A stretch of DNA of 64,000 nt from Paracyclopina nana (Eukaryota > Arthropoda > Copepoda > Cyclopoida > Cyclopettidae), in NCBI GenBank assembly GCA_019096065.1, contig JAGUCH010000004.1:7440001-7504000 (forward strand), in the 5' to 3' direction. The notes under the pieces were generated by a model. It had not been told where the DNA came from. It did no database searches and saw only the letters and a list, made by a program, of their open reading frames with translations. The position numbers were made by a program, and so were the translations under genes. Shown here one piece after another: positions 11,568 to 27,553 of this stretch (within the stretch, counting starts at the first letter, position 1; the number at the start of each line of letters is the position of its first letter).

Positions 11568-13504
11568 TTATCGCACGTCAGATATGTTGGTCTTGCTGCC
11601 AAAGATTTGCAAAAGTTGCTGCTCATAGTCATCAATGTTGCGTTTCATCAGGTCCATGCATGGACCCAGCAGCCTCTCAAATGCGTTCACATCCAGAACT
11701 GCAATGTTGAAGAACATGTGTGCAATGTAAGAGTTTGGGAAATAAACGCTGAGATGATTATAATTACATGCGAGTCTGACATCCGTTTGTGCGACAATGG
11801 TGGCAGCTCGGGGTTTATGTGTCACCAAAGCCAACTCTCCGAAGTAGCCTCCCTTTTGGATGTCGCTCACCTGAAACATGCATTGAACGCAAGTCGTTAA
11901 TTGCATGTCAAAGTTATATCGATGCTAGCGGCAACTAGGATCAGCGCAACATCAACTGCACTGCCAATCAAGAGCAAATCAGTATTTTCCCACTGATGAA
12001 GCTTGGCTGGCGCTACATGATTAGCTAATATTAGTTTTTTCCTCGTACCTTTTTGCGATTGCCAGCTCCATCGACAAAGACAGAGACGAGGCCATCCTCC
12101 ATAAAAAACATGCCATCAGCAGGATCTCCTTGCCTGACAATGGTTTCACCCAAAGCGTATGTCTTAGGAATTAGTGCATCAGCCACATTCATACGTTCAT
12201 AATCCTGCATTGTTAAGGCTTGCTTAATCAACTCAGAGGTGATTTAAGTTTGCTGTACTTACACTGAGTGCACTAAGGAGAGGAACATTTTCTATAAGAG
12301 ATTCATACATTTTGCGCTTTTGGAAGGCGTTCCGCAGCACGATGCGCCTGAATGTCTGGCGATCCAGAGCCCATAATGTGCCATCAGTGGAAGCTTGAAT
12401 AGTTGCAGCCCTTGGCACTGTCATGAGTGGAAAGGAAATGATCAGGACTTGCACCTTGCAAATTGCATGCTATATTATTATGCTTACTGTTGTACATGAG
12501 GGCAAGCTCTCCGAAGCTGCCAGAGTCCTCGCATTTGCCAACAAGTTGGTTGCCATTTCCTGTGTTCACGTAGATGTTGTACACGCCCCTGAAACACGAG
12601 CATTATCATTTTCTTCACAGTTTTTCAATGCCTTAAACGTCCATTGCCATCAAGCTGTTTCTAAAAATTATCTGTAATTTGCATGTAATTGCCAATCATT
12701 AAATCACTTGAGGTACACAACTCAAACGGGAGTCCTTGTGGTTTTTAATTTTGAAGAAAAATACCAGAGGCGGAGTTTCTTGAGTATTGTTTGGTTTTGG
12801 CATTTTTGGTGGGCAAATGGCAAAAATAGCACGGTCTAAAGCAAACTTTGCACAAAAACAAATCACAGCTCCATCTAGCGGATTAGGACCGCACTTGTGA
12901 TTATCATGATACGCTGCATACAATAAGCAAATGTCAAGTACCTTTCTACAACGTAAAAGTTGTCACCATCGTCTCCCTGCCTGATGATGTTATCACCTGC
13001 GCCCACTTTATACTCGAACATGGCGTCAAGGACTTCATTGAGCTGATCCTGCTCAAGGGATCGAAAGAGCAGGATCTCTTTGACAGACTCCTTGAGAGCT
13101 CTTCTTTGTACATCTGTCTTGGGATACATGACTTTGTCCTCATCTGTTTCGTCCTCCTCCGGATCATATGTTTCTGCAAACACAGATTTGCGGCGTGCTG
13201 CTCCCTTCATGTTGATGCCATTTCGCCGGATCTGCAATGACCCATCATGATGCGTTAATTTCCATAGCATCCATAAACGCAAAACACAACCTACCTCCTC
13301 GTCACTCAGCATGGATTCATCGTCAGATTCGTTCTCTTCATTTTTATGTCGTGCAGCTGTGAGTTTGACAAAGTATTCCACCCCGAACCTGGCAATATCC
13401 GCGGGCTGTTCAATGAGATAATTGACAGTGAAATCCAGGAGGATTTCCTGCAACTCATCTGGAATCCTGTACTGGCTTCTCGTGTCGTAGGAGCCTGCAC
13501 TCAT
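11568..13504 (-). CDS. Pka-R2: cAMP-dependent protein kinase type II regulatory subunit
   Basis: Seven exons, complement(11568..11698, 11768..11870, 12049..12204, 12263..12417, 12488..12588, 12942..13231, 13295..13504), give 381 aa, normal for RII. The N-terminal dimerisation/docking helix pair ([17 protein letters not shown]) is followed by the inhibitory site RRKSV (Ser about residue 86), phosphorylatable as in type II subunits. Two cyclic-nucleotide-binding domains follow, each with an intact phosphate-binding cassette: [16 protein letters not shown] (about 192) and [16 protein letters not shown] (about 314). The protein holds the PKA catalytic subunit inactive until cAMP binds. At the exon 4/5 junction the acceptor is ATGCAG at 12207-12205 (58-bp intron), giving [17 protein letters not shown]; a nearer AG would make a 31-bp intron and extra residues. 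Confidence 0.92.
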
Positions 13505-13760
13505 TTTTGATCGCACTAATGTATGTATTGTTCAAGAAGGGCAAGATGGCTGCTAGAAAGGAGAAAGCTCGCTGGAGCAGCTCTCTACTACAAAACATAG
13601 AGAGCCCTTACTATATGTATATATACTATATGTACGGCCTCAATTGGAAAGCTCCTAAAGGCTGAGGCTGCTTGGCAGCAGCAGCTCAACCAACTGTTAT
13701 CCACAGATCTATAAACAAGTATGTCGCATATGCGCAATAAAGGACATGATGTAGATGAAC

Positions 13761-13880
13761 ATGACAATGAATCCATGATGAGTGACGAGGAGGCTGGTTG
13801 TCTTTTTTGTTTATGGATCTTTTGGCAATTAACGCATCATGATGCGTCATCACAGACAAATAGAAATGGCACTGGCATGA
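13761..13880 (+). pseudogene. Inverted, broken copy of the Pka-R2 exon 1/intron/exon 2 region
   Basis: The plus strand here matches the minus strand at about 13330-13209 across the end of exon 1, the whole 63-bp intron and the start of exon 2. Shared stretches are ATGAATCCATG, GAGTGACGAGGAGG, TTTATGGAT and ATTAACGCATCATGATG. The donor GT has become GC (GAGGAGGCTGG), the exon 2 start is changed, and the copy ends after about 120 bp. It retains the intron, so it is a DNA-level duplication and not a processed copy. It lies about 260 bp upstream of the real start codon in the opposite orientation. Confidence 0.85.
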
Positions 13881-13950
13881 ATTATTCTAGAAAAAGGTTT
13901 ATTACCCATAATAATAATAATACTGATGTTGACATAAGCAAAAAATCTAA

Positions 13951-15073
13951 TTAGAGTCGTTGAAAACCTAGAGGATTCCTATTAACCAGAACTTGAGGTT
14001 TGTCTGCAGCTTCTGCTGCCACGATCCAGACTGTCGTCCATAGGATGGTGGTGAGGAAGCCAATGCCAAGAGCAACCAGTCCATAGATCTTTTCTTCCAC
14101 CCAGCATAGTGTGGTGAGCCATTGGTGAGCTCCAATGGCAATGAGGATGCCAATCCCATAGTAGATGAGCCAGGGCATGAGGAACACTCTCCTCCATCTT
14201 TCACCGGTGCTGCCAAAAAACACGAGCAAATTCACTGCTATGGCCACCAATATAATTGTGGACACCACAATCTGAAACATGATTTTTCCCCATAAAATAT
14301 GCTGCTATGAAAAATCCAATAAAAGTCTCGCCTTAAGGTTCCAAGTAGGCTCTTGCTTGAACATCCGCTCGAACTTGTCCTCAATGACCTGGTCAAGCTT
14401 GACGTAGTGCAAAACGAGGAACACTGCTGAGAATATGGTGAGGATGCCAGCCATGATTTGCACACCGGTCTTGTAATTGAGTGAGCAGCATCCATTCTGC
14501 TGATCCTCGTTCTTCTTCTCCAGCGAAGAAATGGAGCAGAAGAGATTCCGCACCACAATCCAGCAATAGGCCAAGAGGATCAAAACTCCGGATGGAACGA
14601 GGCCGAATAGTCGCAACAACTCAAATTGTACATCTTCACTCGTCAAAATTGGAAGAGGGTAGGCAAACAGGTAAATGGCCACAATGCTGACCAAAATGAT
14701 GTTGATGGCGTACAGCACGAGCCAGGGCACAAGTACCCATCTTGTGCAGCCCACGCAAGTGCCAATCAGGAGCAGATTGACCAGCAATGAGTACTCGAAG
14801 AGAGAGTCAATCAGGATGTCAATCCAGGGTTGGCTGCAGGGTGAAATGTCGAAAATCTCCTACGATAACATATGAAACCGGTATTATTATACAGTGTAAG
14901 GTATACATTAGAAAGCTGGTGTGTTATGCCTATACCTCGATGACCACTCTCCGGATGTCTTCGATGAAAATCAAGTAGGCCACAAAGAGTCCAACCGTGA
15001 GTACGAACAAGACTGATCCGATGATGCGAGCACTTTTGTGCAGAGACAAGCAGGCACATTTGCTGGTCGCCAT
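13951..15073 (-). CDS. Eight-segment membrane protein made of two four-helix units
   Basis: Three exons, complement(13951..14271, 14332..14859, 14936..15073), give 328 aa. Hydrophobic segments alternate as 4 + 4. Unit 1 begins CACLSLHKSARIIGSVLFVL and unit 2 YKTGVQIMAGILTIFSAVFL. In each unit the third helix pair contains a similar phrase (VLVPWLVLYAINIILV and VFLMPWLIYYGIGILI). The pattern resembles insect DUF4728-type or LAPTM-like four-TM proteins fused in tandem, but I cannot assign an ortholog or function. Intron 2 (14331..14272, 60 bp) appears to use a GC-AG pair (AAG/GCGAGA…TTTCAG), the only way I see to keep the frame. The start at 15073 opens directly into the first predicted cytosolic segment. 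Confidence 0.7.
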
Positions 15074-15251
15074 CTTGTGTAGTAGTATGTGCCACTGAAG
15101 TAGAAAAGAGAAAGCCACGAGCTGAGACAGCGCAGCAGCAACGAGGTCCTTTTGGGCGCTGCTATAGCTGCTTTTACGCTCGTCCAGCTTATGTATAGCT
15201 TAGTCTTCAGTGAGAGCACTCCCTACTAGCACACGTACTGCATTCAGTACT

Positions 15252-17024
15252 ATGATTCGTAAGACATATAGCCTATGTACTCAAAGTAGCCTGATAACAA
15301 TGCTTTCTTCTCTCTTTTCAGGATCCAGGCAATTCAAAGTGAAATTTGGAGCTTTTTGCCTGATTGTCTTCCTCATCTATACACACTTAGTCGGTGATCA
15401 TGAACAAGACACTTCTAGTCCACTTTTTCCCACTTCAAGACAAAGGAAAATTACCAAGGTGGAATTAAGAGCTGTCACATATTTGTTATTATGACCCGTG
15501 TAATTTGACGACTTTTTTCCCCTTTGTTTTAGGACTTTAATTATAGCACATCTTCCATGAAGAACCAAGTGACGAAATTTGATTGCTCAAACGAAAACCA
15601 GCTGAGTAAAGATGACCATTCGCTGGTTAATGCTAAGGAGTTTTTCATCTTTGAAAAATCCGGACTCGTCTGGTGCAATGTGTTCAAGTCAGCAAGCACA
15701 AGGTGAGGATATAATAAATCTGTCAAAGGTAGCTTAATTATGACGAATTGCAGCGTTTTGTACATTATGGGGCTACTCGAGGGATTTTCTTACAAGGAAT
15801 TGCAAAAAATGTCCAGACATCCACTCGTGAGCGAAATGAGGAAAATTTATGGCCGTCCAAGCACCGAAGCACTTTTAGAAGCTGTCAATTCGCCGAATGT
15901 CAAGACTTTCCTGGTGAAGAGGCATCCTTTCGAAAGGCTCTTTTCGGGGTACAAAGACAAGATTTTGCGAGCCATTCGAGGCTCCCATCACGACAAATTG
16001 TCGAGGGAAATTTTACACACCTACAGAAACCTGCCAAGAAGGCTGTACAGGTTCAAAAAGACGGTGCCCACATTTGCAGAGTTCACTGCATATGTCCTGG
16101 ACACTTTCGATGCCAAGGGTGAAATTGACATGCATTGGGCACCTGTCGTTGACTTTTGCAGCGTTTGCAAGGTAGAATAATAATAAAAAGTTCAACCATG
16201 AAAAATTCTAAAACAGTACTGAAATTTCTTAAAAATGCGACTTATGCATTTTTGCTGCAATTTCTTAACAAGAAAAAACTTATTGGGTAATGTGAGAATA
16301 AGGATGATTTTTTATTTGATTTAAAAAAAAAAAATTAAGAGAAAAAAAAAATTAAGAGAAATAATTTTAAAACCAGACAGCTAAAAATATATGGGACATG
16401 GAAACACTCTATTGAAGCTTTACCAGCCCGAGCCTGCGAGACCAATATTTCACGAGGATCGGTGGACTGAATTATAATTAAACGAAATAATATTTAAATG
16501 AATAAATTAGCTTAACTTTATTGCAGCCTTAAAAGCAACTTAGCTGTTTTAAGGCTGTAATAATTGATATGCAGTATCTATTTATGAGTTTAAGAAAGCT
16601 GTGAGTCCAACTTTAAATGGCTTTTTCTTGCAGCTATTAATTGACAGTATTCAGTATTTGTTGGTGCAACTAGCAACGCAAAGGCCGAATAAAAATGAAT
16701 TTTTCATTACAGGTCAACTTTACTCGTGTTGTGGACTTTAGAACTTTGGCTGAAGATATGCAAAAAATGCTTCCCAAAGAGAACAGCCGAATTTTCGAGA
16801 AACGAAGACTCCAGTCAATTAAGCTGAACGTGAACAAAAAGAGTCCACTCACCAATCAGTACATGGTAGAGAATTTAGCCTCATTGGGACCTACACTATA
16901 TCAAAGGCTGTGTGCACTATACTCCAAAGACTTTGAAGTCTTTGGCTACTCGTACCCAACGTTCAAGGACCTGCTGACCAACTCGGATCAACAATCGAAA
17001 ATTGTACCTTTCACCATAACATAG
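15252..17024 (+). CDS. Golgi carbohydrate sulfotransferase (HNK-1/CHST family)
   Basis: Five exons (15252..15258, 15322..15458, 15533..15702, 15754..16171, 16713..17024) give 347 aa. The first coding exon holds only ATG ATT C, and its GTAAGA donor joins in phase to CGA TCC. A short basic cytosolic tail (SRQFKVK) and one hydrophobic anchor (FGAFCLIVFLIYTHLV) make it a type II Golgi membrane protein. PAPS-binding motifs are present: the 5'-phosphosulfate loop CNVFKSAST (about 96-104) and the 3'-phosphate motif VKRHPFERLFSGYKDK (about 159-174). The C-terminal KDFEVFGYSYPTF is the family's usual end. It should transfer sulfate from PAPS to GalNAc or related sugars on glycans; the exact acceptor cannot be read from sequence. 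Copies of its last codons are repeated downstream. Confidence 0.85.
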
Positions 17025-17966
17025 AAGCAGCATTTTGCAAGCAATGTAGGCGACATACAACTTAACCGACAAAAGTTATTACATCTTTGCCACATTGGCA
17101 TCATTAAACCTGAAATAAAGCACTATTCAATTCATCAGCTAAAGGCCTCAATGAGCCAGCAAATTTGGCAATAATGGCCAACTTGGATCAACAATTGTAC
17201 CAATGGCCATTGAATTAGCAAAGGTTTTAATAGTTTTGTAGGCGCTCTATAACTAAACTAGCATCAGCTATTCAACTTGGCCTATTGATTTTTTATTAAT
17301 ACTGGGAGCTCTTTAGATACTCGTACCCAATGCTCAAGGACCTACTGACCAACTTGCATCAACAATCGAAAATTGTAACTTTAACAATTACATAAGAGTA
17401 GCTTTTTAATAGTACTGTAGGCGCTATACAACTGAACCCGCATCAATGCCTACATCTTGGCCACACTGGCCTTGCTACCCATGGAATAAAACATGGTCGT
17501 TTTGTCAGCCAAGAGCTCTTTAGGGTCAGCAAACTCGACTGCATGGCCTTCTTTTATGATGAGATCATGATTGCGCTCAGCTTGTACACAAACATAATAC
17601 AATCCTTGAATGCTCTACTCTATACTTAGAGGCCATCATGTACTTGTATCCATTATACGAAGACCTATTGACCAACTTGGATCAACAATTGTAGTCATGG
17701 CCATTGAATCAGTGAAGGTTTTGTAGTTTTAGTTTTTTTAGTTTTGTAGGTGCTCTACAACTAAACAAGCATCAATGATTCAGCTTGACTTCATTGGCCT
17801 CTTAATTTCATATTAATACTGGGAGCTCTTTTGATACTTGTACCCAATGTTCAAGGACCTACTGACCAACTTGCATCAACAATCGAAAATTGCTCCTTTG
17901 ACAATTACATAAGAGTAGCTTTTTAATAGTACTGTAGGCGCTATACAACTGAACCCGCATCAATGC
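17025..17966. repeat. Tandemly duplicated gene tails (sulfotransferase and ABCC 3' ends)
   Basis: Between the two convergent genes a unit of about 517 bp is repeated, roughly 17170-17690 and 17690 into the ABCC gene. Each unit carries a degraded copy of the sulfotransferase end (ACTCGTACCCAA-like block at 17315 and 17835, compare 16948). The first also carries a broken copy of the ABCC last exon: 17440-17610 matches 17957-18156, including GTCAGCCAAGAGCTCTTT. A further partial sulfotransferase tail lies near 17640-17695. The false ABCC tail diverges after GATCATGATTG and has no splice site or open continuation. These are pseudogene fragments and not alternative exons. Confidence 0.82.
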
Positions 17967-22931
<4,965 letters not shown>

Positions 22932-23585
22932 GTTGGAAATAAGGACGAGATTCTTCGGTATCGTTCGGCATTGGTAAGAATCCAGATAAGTTCCAAGTAT
23001 TGAGTGACTTCAACAAACAAGCCAAGTAATGCTTATTTGTTACCTAAGCGCAGAAATGTATGACGTCATCACTTCATTTTTTTCGCATTCACATTCCAAA
23101 AATTCTCGTCAAATGAACTGGAATTCATCTCAATTGTTTTGAATCACGAGAAGTGAAGAGAAAATCACTCGTCAAAAATGCATCCAAGCTTTTTGTTCTT
23201 TTCCAATTTGTAAAAAATGGCCGTTTGATGACGTCACGCTATGAGTCGGCGATTTGCCCTCACAGACAAAGCCGCACCGTCGCTTCGTTATCAAAGGTAA
23301 AATGGGTGGCTGTAAGCAAATATTTATTTTCAGACCGAGTCAAGCTGTCCATTTTGGGGCTGCTAACGTTTTTTCCTTATCCCTTATCTTGTCAATTAGC
23401 TCAAAACATGTCACAACAAGATTGTCACCTCTTTTTGGAATTTTCACACTTTCAATAGCCATGCATGACAACATAAAAGAAAAAGCTTGCTAATGTTGAT
23501 GGGTCAATTTCTCTAAATTGGCTCGTGCAAATCTCGGTTCTCGGCATGTCAATTCGTAATTTACTTTCAGAGCAAAAACATCACC
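22932..23585. promoter_or_regulatory. Bidirectional promoter between ABCC and RAB3GAP2
   Basis: The 654 bp between divergent start codons contain two perfect CRE/ATF palindromes TGACGTCA, at 23061-23068 and 23228-23235. The second continues as TGACGTCACGC. RAB3GAP2 starts in good context (TCACCATGG). No clear TATA box is seen for either gene. Confidence 0.5.
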
Positions 23586-26500
23586 ATGGGCCTTGAGAGT
23601 TTGCCCCTTTTAAAGGAAGTCCTGGGCATTTCACCCGGAGATGAAGATTGGCTTCAATACACGTGGACATGCGCTTCCCCTTTTGGAGACTTTATGGCAA
23701 TCGCCTCGGAAAAGAGCGTTTGCTTCTATGTCAAAAAATTTGGAGAGGAGCAAAAGGCTTTTTTCAAACTGACCAAAACTTACTGCCCGGAGCCTGAATT
23801 TGGAGCCATTTCTGCCATCACATGCTTTCCAGTATGCATTCTGTTCTCTTCTAACAATTTTCCCTTTTCCTCATACTGAATGAATTTCAGGTTAAGTCTG
23901 GAGGATCTGGCAAACCAGTGAATGTCTGGTACTGCGTTGTTGTTGGGTTCCAATCAGGATTTGCCCACTTTGTTGGCGGTGATGGTCAGCTCTTGATATC
24001 CAAGCAATTTGTGGCTGACATGCCTGTGGTCAAGATAAGAGTGCTCAACCAGTTGCATGCCAAGCATGCTAAATGCCCAGCTTTGGCAGTGCCAAAACTT
24101 GCTGAGCTGCTCATTGTCTATGAGTCCACCATAGTGAGCATTGAAAGCAACATGCTAATCAATTCTTTGCTTATGGCCAGGTCTGAGCCTAAAGAAGGAG
24201 TCAACACGAGAAACTTGCCAGCTCGAAAGTGCCTTGTCAGAGAACAAGAAAAGGTGAATGACATTGCTGCCTTCTCCACTGCAAACATTTCGTTTGATCA
24301 GCTACGAATGGTCTCCATGAACAAGCAGCTTTTGAATGAAACTCACTTGAAGAGTCTTGGCTCAGTGACCAGCTTTGCCACCACAGGACAGGGCACGATT
24401 TTGCAATTCAACAGTCCTCACTCGTTGCTGCCTTCCAACATTAATGATCTGGCCAAAAATGTCGTGTCAACGGTGAAAAGTGGGCTTTTTAGAGCTGCTG
24501 CTGGTTTCTTCTGGAGCGGAGGCAATCAAGAGTCTCAAGCTGAAATGGAGCAAGTTAAACAAGATCCTGAGCTGAAGCTTGAGGTTCGTCATAGCCTAAA
24601 GGATGAAGTAAAGGAAACGGTGACAGTCGAAGTGAGCCCCGATCGTCGATATTCCGCAGTCTTCGACTTGCAGAATAGGGTGATTCTAGTTGACAACACT
24701 CTTGGCATTGTGCTCCAGATGTGGAAAGGCTATCATCATGCCCAATTTGGCTGGATATCAACGACCAAAGACAAACATGCTCCAGATGCGAGCTGCAATG
24801 AGTATGCAATCTTGCTCGTCATTTACTTGCCAAGGAGAGGCCTATTGGAAGTGTGGAGTCCAGAGCAGAAGAGCAGGGTTGCTCATTTCTACGTGTCAAA
24901 GCGAGGCCACTTGTTCACGTCTGTCAACACAGTGCTCGAGCAAAAGCAAGGCTCTCCGTTGAGCGTGAGGGAAATGTCCACAGCTTTCTTGGAGCCCAAC
25001 GGGAAAATCCTCAACATTTTCATCCCACTGCATGCTGTCACTGACAAGTCATCGTCTCATGATATAGTCCTCCAAACCAAACTGAGAGCGTTGCTTGAAC
25101 AGCATGATACCATTGACGTTGCAAGCATTGGTGACCTGCTAAAAAGTGCCAAAACCTACACGTGCAAGCTGCAAATGATGAGAGATATTCTGCTGCGTGA
25201 AAGCACCTTGAGTGATACTGATTGCAGGAATATTCTTATGACACTCCGAAGTCAGGTGGAGTCGAGCAAGTATGCAAGCACTCAAATGGAAGTGCTTCTG
25301 AAGCATTTGGAGCTCTACAGCTACTTGTCAAAAGTGTGTCGTTCAGATGACCTGATTTTGAGCACAAGTCAGTACAAGAGTAGCGATGACATCCTTGCTG
25401 CATATCTGTGCACTTCTTTTGAAGCCGAGAACTTGATGGCAATCTTGCCAGACAGAACCTCTGAAGTAGACGTCAATTTCTCCAGGTTTGGCTTCATGGC
25501 ATGCTTTGACCTCTTGCACGAGAGCGAAGAAGGCCATGACGGTATTTTCCTGCGCGCCAAGAATGCTGACAAGCTGATGCTGAGCTTCCTTAAGCAATTG
25601 GGCATTGCAGTGTGTGACAGCTACGAAAACACAGTGAATCATTGCAAAGAATATGGCTTGAAGGGAGAAGAATTGTTTCAAGCTTTATTGAATGTTGGCA
25701 TCGAATATGGCTACGAATCAATGCCGGATGCATCCACGTTTTTCAAGCTGTGCCAACTTTGCTTTGACCTGCATCAATATGACGAGGATGGACGCAGCTT
25801 TCAGGTGCTGATACAAGTGGCCAAAAAGCTCCTACTGAAAAGCCCAATGGATGTCAAAACCTATGCGGTGATTTTCAGTTGGAGGTGTTTCCTGCTTCAA
25901 CACCAAGAGCTCTCTTCCTATGCAGAGGATTGGGTCAAAGTGCTGCATCTCTCCAAAGCTTTTATTGAGATCAAAAGAAAGGCTCATTTCGTTGGGAGTG
26001 ACTCCAAGCAGCATTCTTACAGTGAAGTGTTTGAGAGTGGCAATGGCAAAATTGTTGAAGTCATCGTGAGCTGGCTGATTGATGATGATCGAAAACTGGA
26101 CTGCCTTGACGAAACCGATGAAGAACTAAGGGCCTTTCTCGACGAGGCAGCCTCTCATTTCCCCTCCTCTATGCACAGGGACATTTTGGCAGCTCACATG
26201 TGTTGGGAAAATTGCCATCGATGGAACAAGGATCGGCAACAATTGTCTCTGCTTGAGGACAGCTACGATTGCCTGAAAGGTGTACATGGCAAAGAAATCC
26301 AGCATAGGCTGGTGAGGCTGCTGTGGAATGTGATTCTGTGCAAGCCAGTGCGAGATGCTGTCAATTTGACAGAAATTCGTTCAGCCACGAGATGCGAACG
26401 GGATTTGGGATTCGGAGAGGAAGATATTCCGAGATTTGTGCAAATCGTCTGCAAATTGCTCACAGCCCACCAGGACACGTTGAACGAGACCGCTGACATG

Positions 26501-27292
26501 GTTGTGTTTTACGATGTCACCAGCTCAGAAGCTGGCTCACAGAGGCATTTAATTGACATTTTAGCCATGCTCCAAGTCACCTGGGAAAGAGATTCCATAT
26601 TCATGCTCTACCATCAAATGATCATTGCAACCTGCATGATTTGGCATTTTGGCATATCGTCCAAGCCGCTCAGCTTGTTCTCCAATTTTGAGGCCTCCCT
26701 CTTCTTTCAAAGTGGATACCCTGCTGACAGTCAAAATGCCACGTGGGCTTCGTGGTCCATCAGTCAAAATCGAGGGGTGGCCAGCAATCGTAAAAAGTTC
26801 CTCGAGAAAGCTTGTGAGGGTGCCATTGCCTCCATTCAGGCTGTGAGCGAGTCTGAAATTGACACCAGTGAATACGTCCAATGGTCCAAGCTGTTGAGTG
26901 CCTTGGGCCAGCATTGGAATTTGTCTGAAAAGTTGAGTGAAATCGTCATCGTCGCCATGTACAAGGCTGGCCACGATTCGCTGGGTGAGGAAATGATGTC
27001 CACTGTGGCTGACAAGGAAGCTATCAGCAGAAGACTCTTACGACTGGCTATGGTTAGGTTGACACGTAGCCTGACATTCCATAATTCCGAAAAAAAGATC
27101 CTGCTCAACTCTGAAGTCCAATCCATGGTGGACGTCTTGAGTAAAGAGGTTGACGAAGTTGCCGAGGTGAACTTGTCTTCAACTGCCAACCTACTTGTGG
27201 CCCTAAGCAACAATGACCTCAATGACACCGATCAGCAAAATGTCTACGAATGGTTGGCAGTGGCCCAAACTTTGATTCGCACTCAAATGTGA
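23586..27292 (+). CDS. RAB3GAP2: Rab3 GTPase-activating protein non-catalytic subunit
   Basis: Two exons (23586..23831, 23891..27292) joined through a 59-bp intron give 1215 aa, a little shorter than the vertebrate protein. The N-terminus (DWLQYTWTCASPFGDFMAIA) and the following WD-like segments (VVVGFQSGFAHFV, VSPDRRYSAVFDLQNRVILVD, FGWI) are those of the RAB3GAP2 N-terminal beta-propeller domain. The remaining 800 residues are the helical C-terminal domain. With RAB3GAP1 it forms a complex acting as GAP for Rab3 and GEF for Rab18 at membranes of synapses, ER and lipid droplets. The ATG has a strong CACCATGG context. TYW1 begins 262 bp downstream on the same strand. Confidence 0.88.
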
Positions 27293-27553
27293 CAGTCTCT
27301 GTGATAAAAATTGCTATTTTATAACCTGAGTGCAGTAGTGAAAAACCACATTCTTTATCCAAAAAATACATTTTAAGCAAAATACATCGTGCTCCTTTTA
27401 AAAAAAGTCGCTTCGCTCAATTTGATATTTTTCGTGAGTGTTTTGGTCGCGAAATGTTCCGCGAAACGCTGTTGTTATTTGTTTACGTTTTCCGTCAAAG
27501 TTGATGAGCCCGATTGAAACGTGGTTTTTCTCGGAAGAATTTGACGGGCAAGT

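Noticed and set aside
12236-12262. 31-bp intron in Pka-R2 ending at CTGAG
   Set aside because: Too short for splicing and it adds residues absent from RII subunits; the 58-bp intron to ATGCAG restores the family sequence.
13721-13954. Open frame on the plus strand as a small gene
   Set aside because: Most of it is the inverted Pka-R2 fragment, including translated intron sequence.
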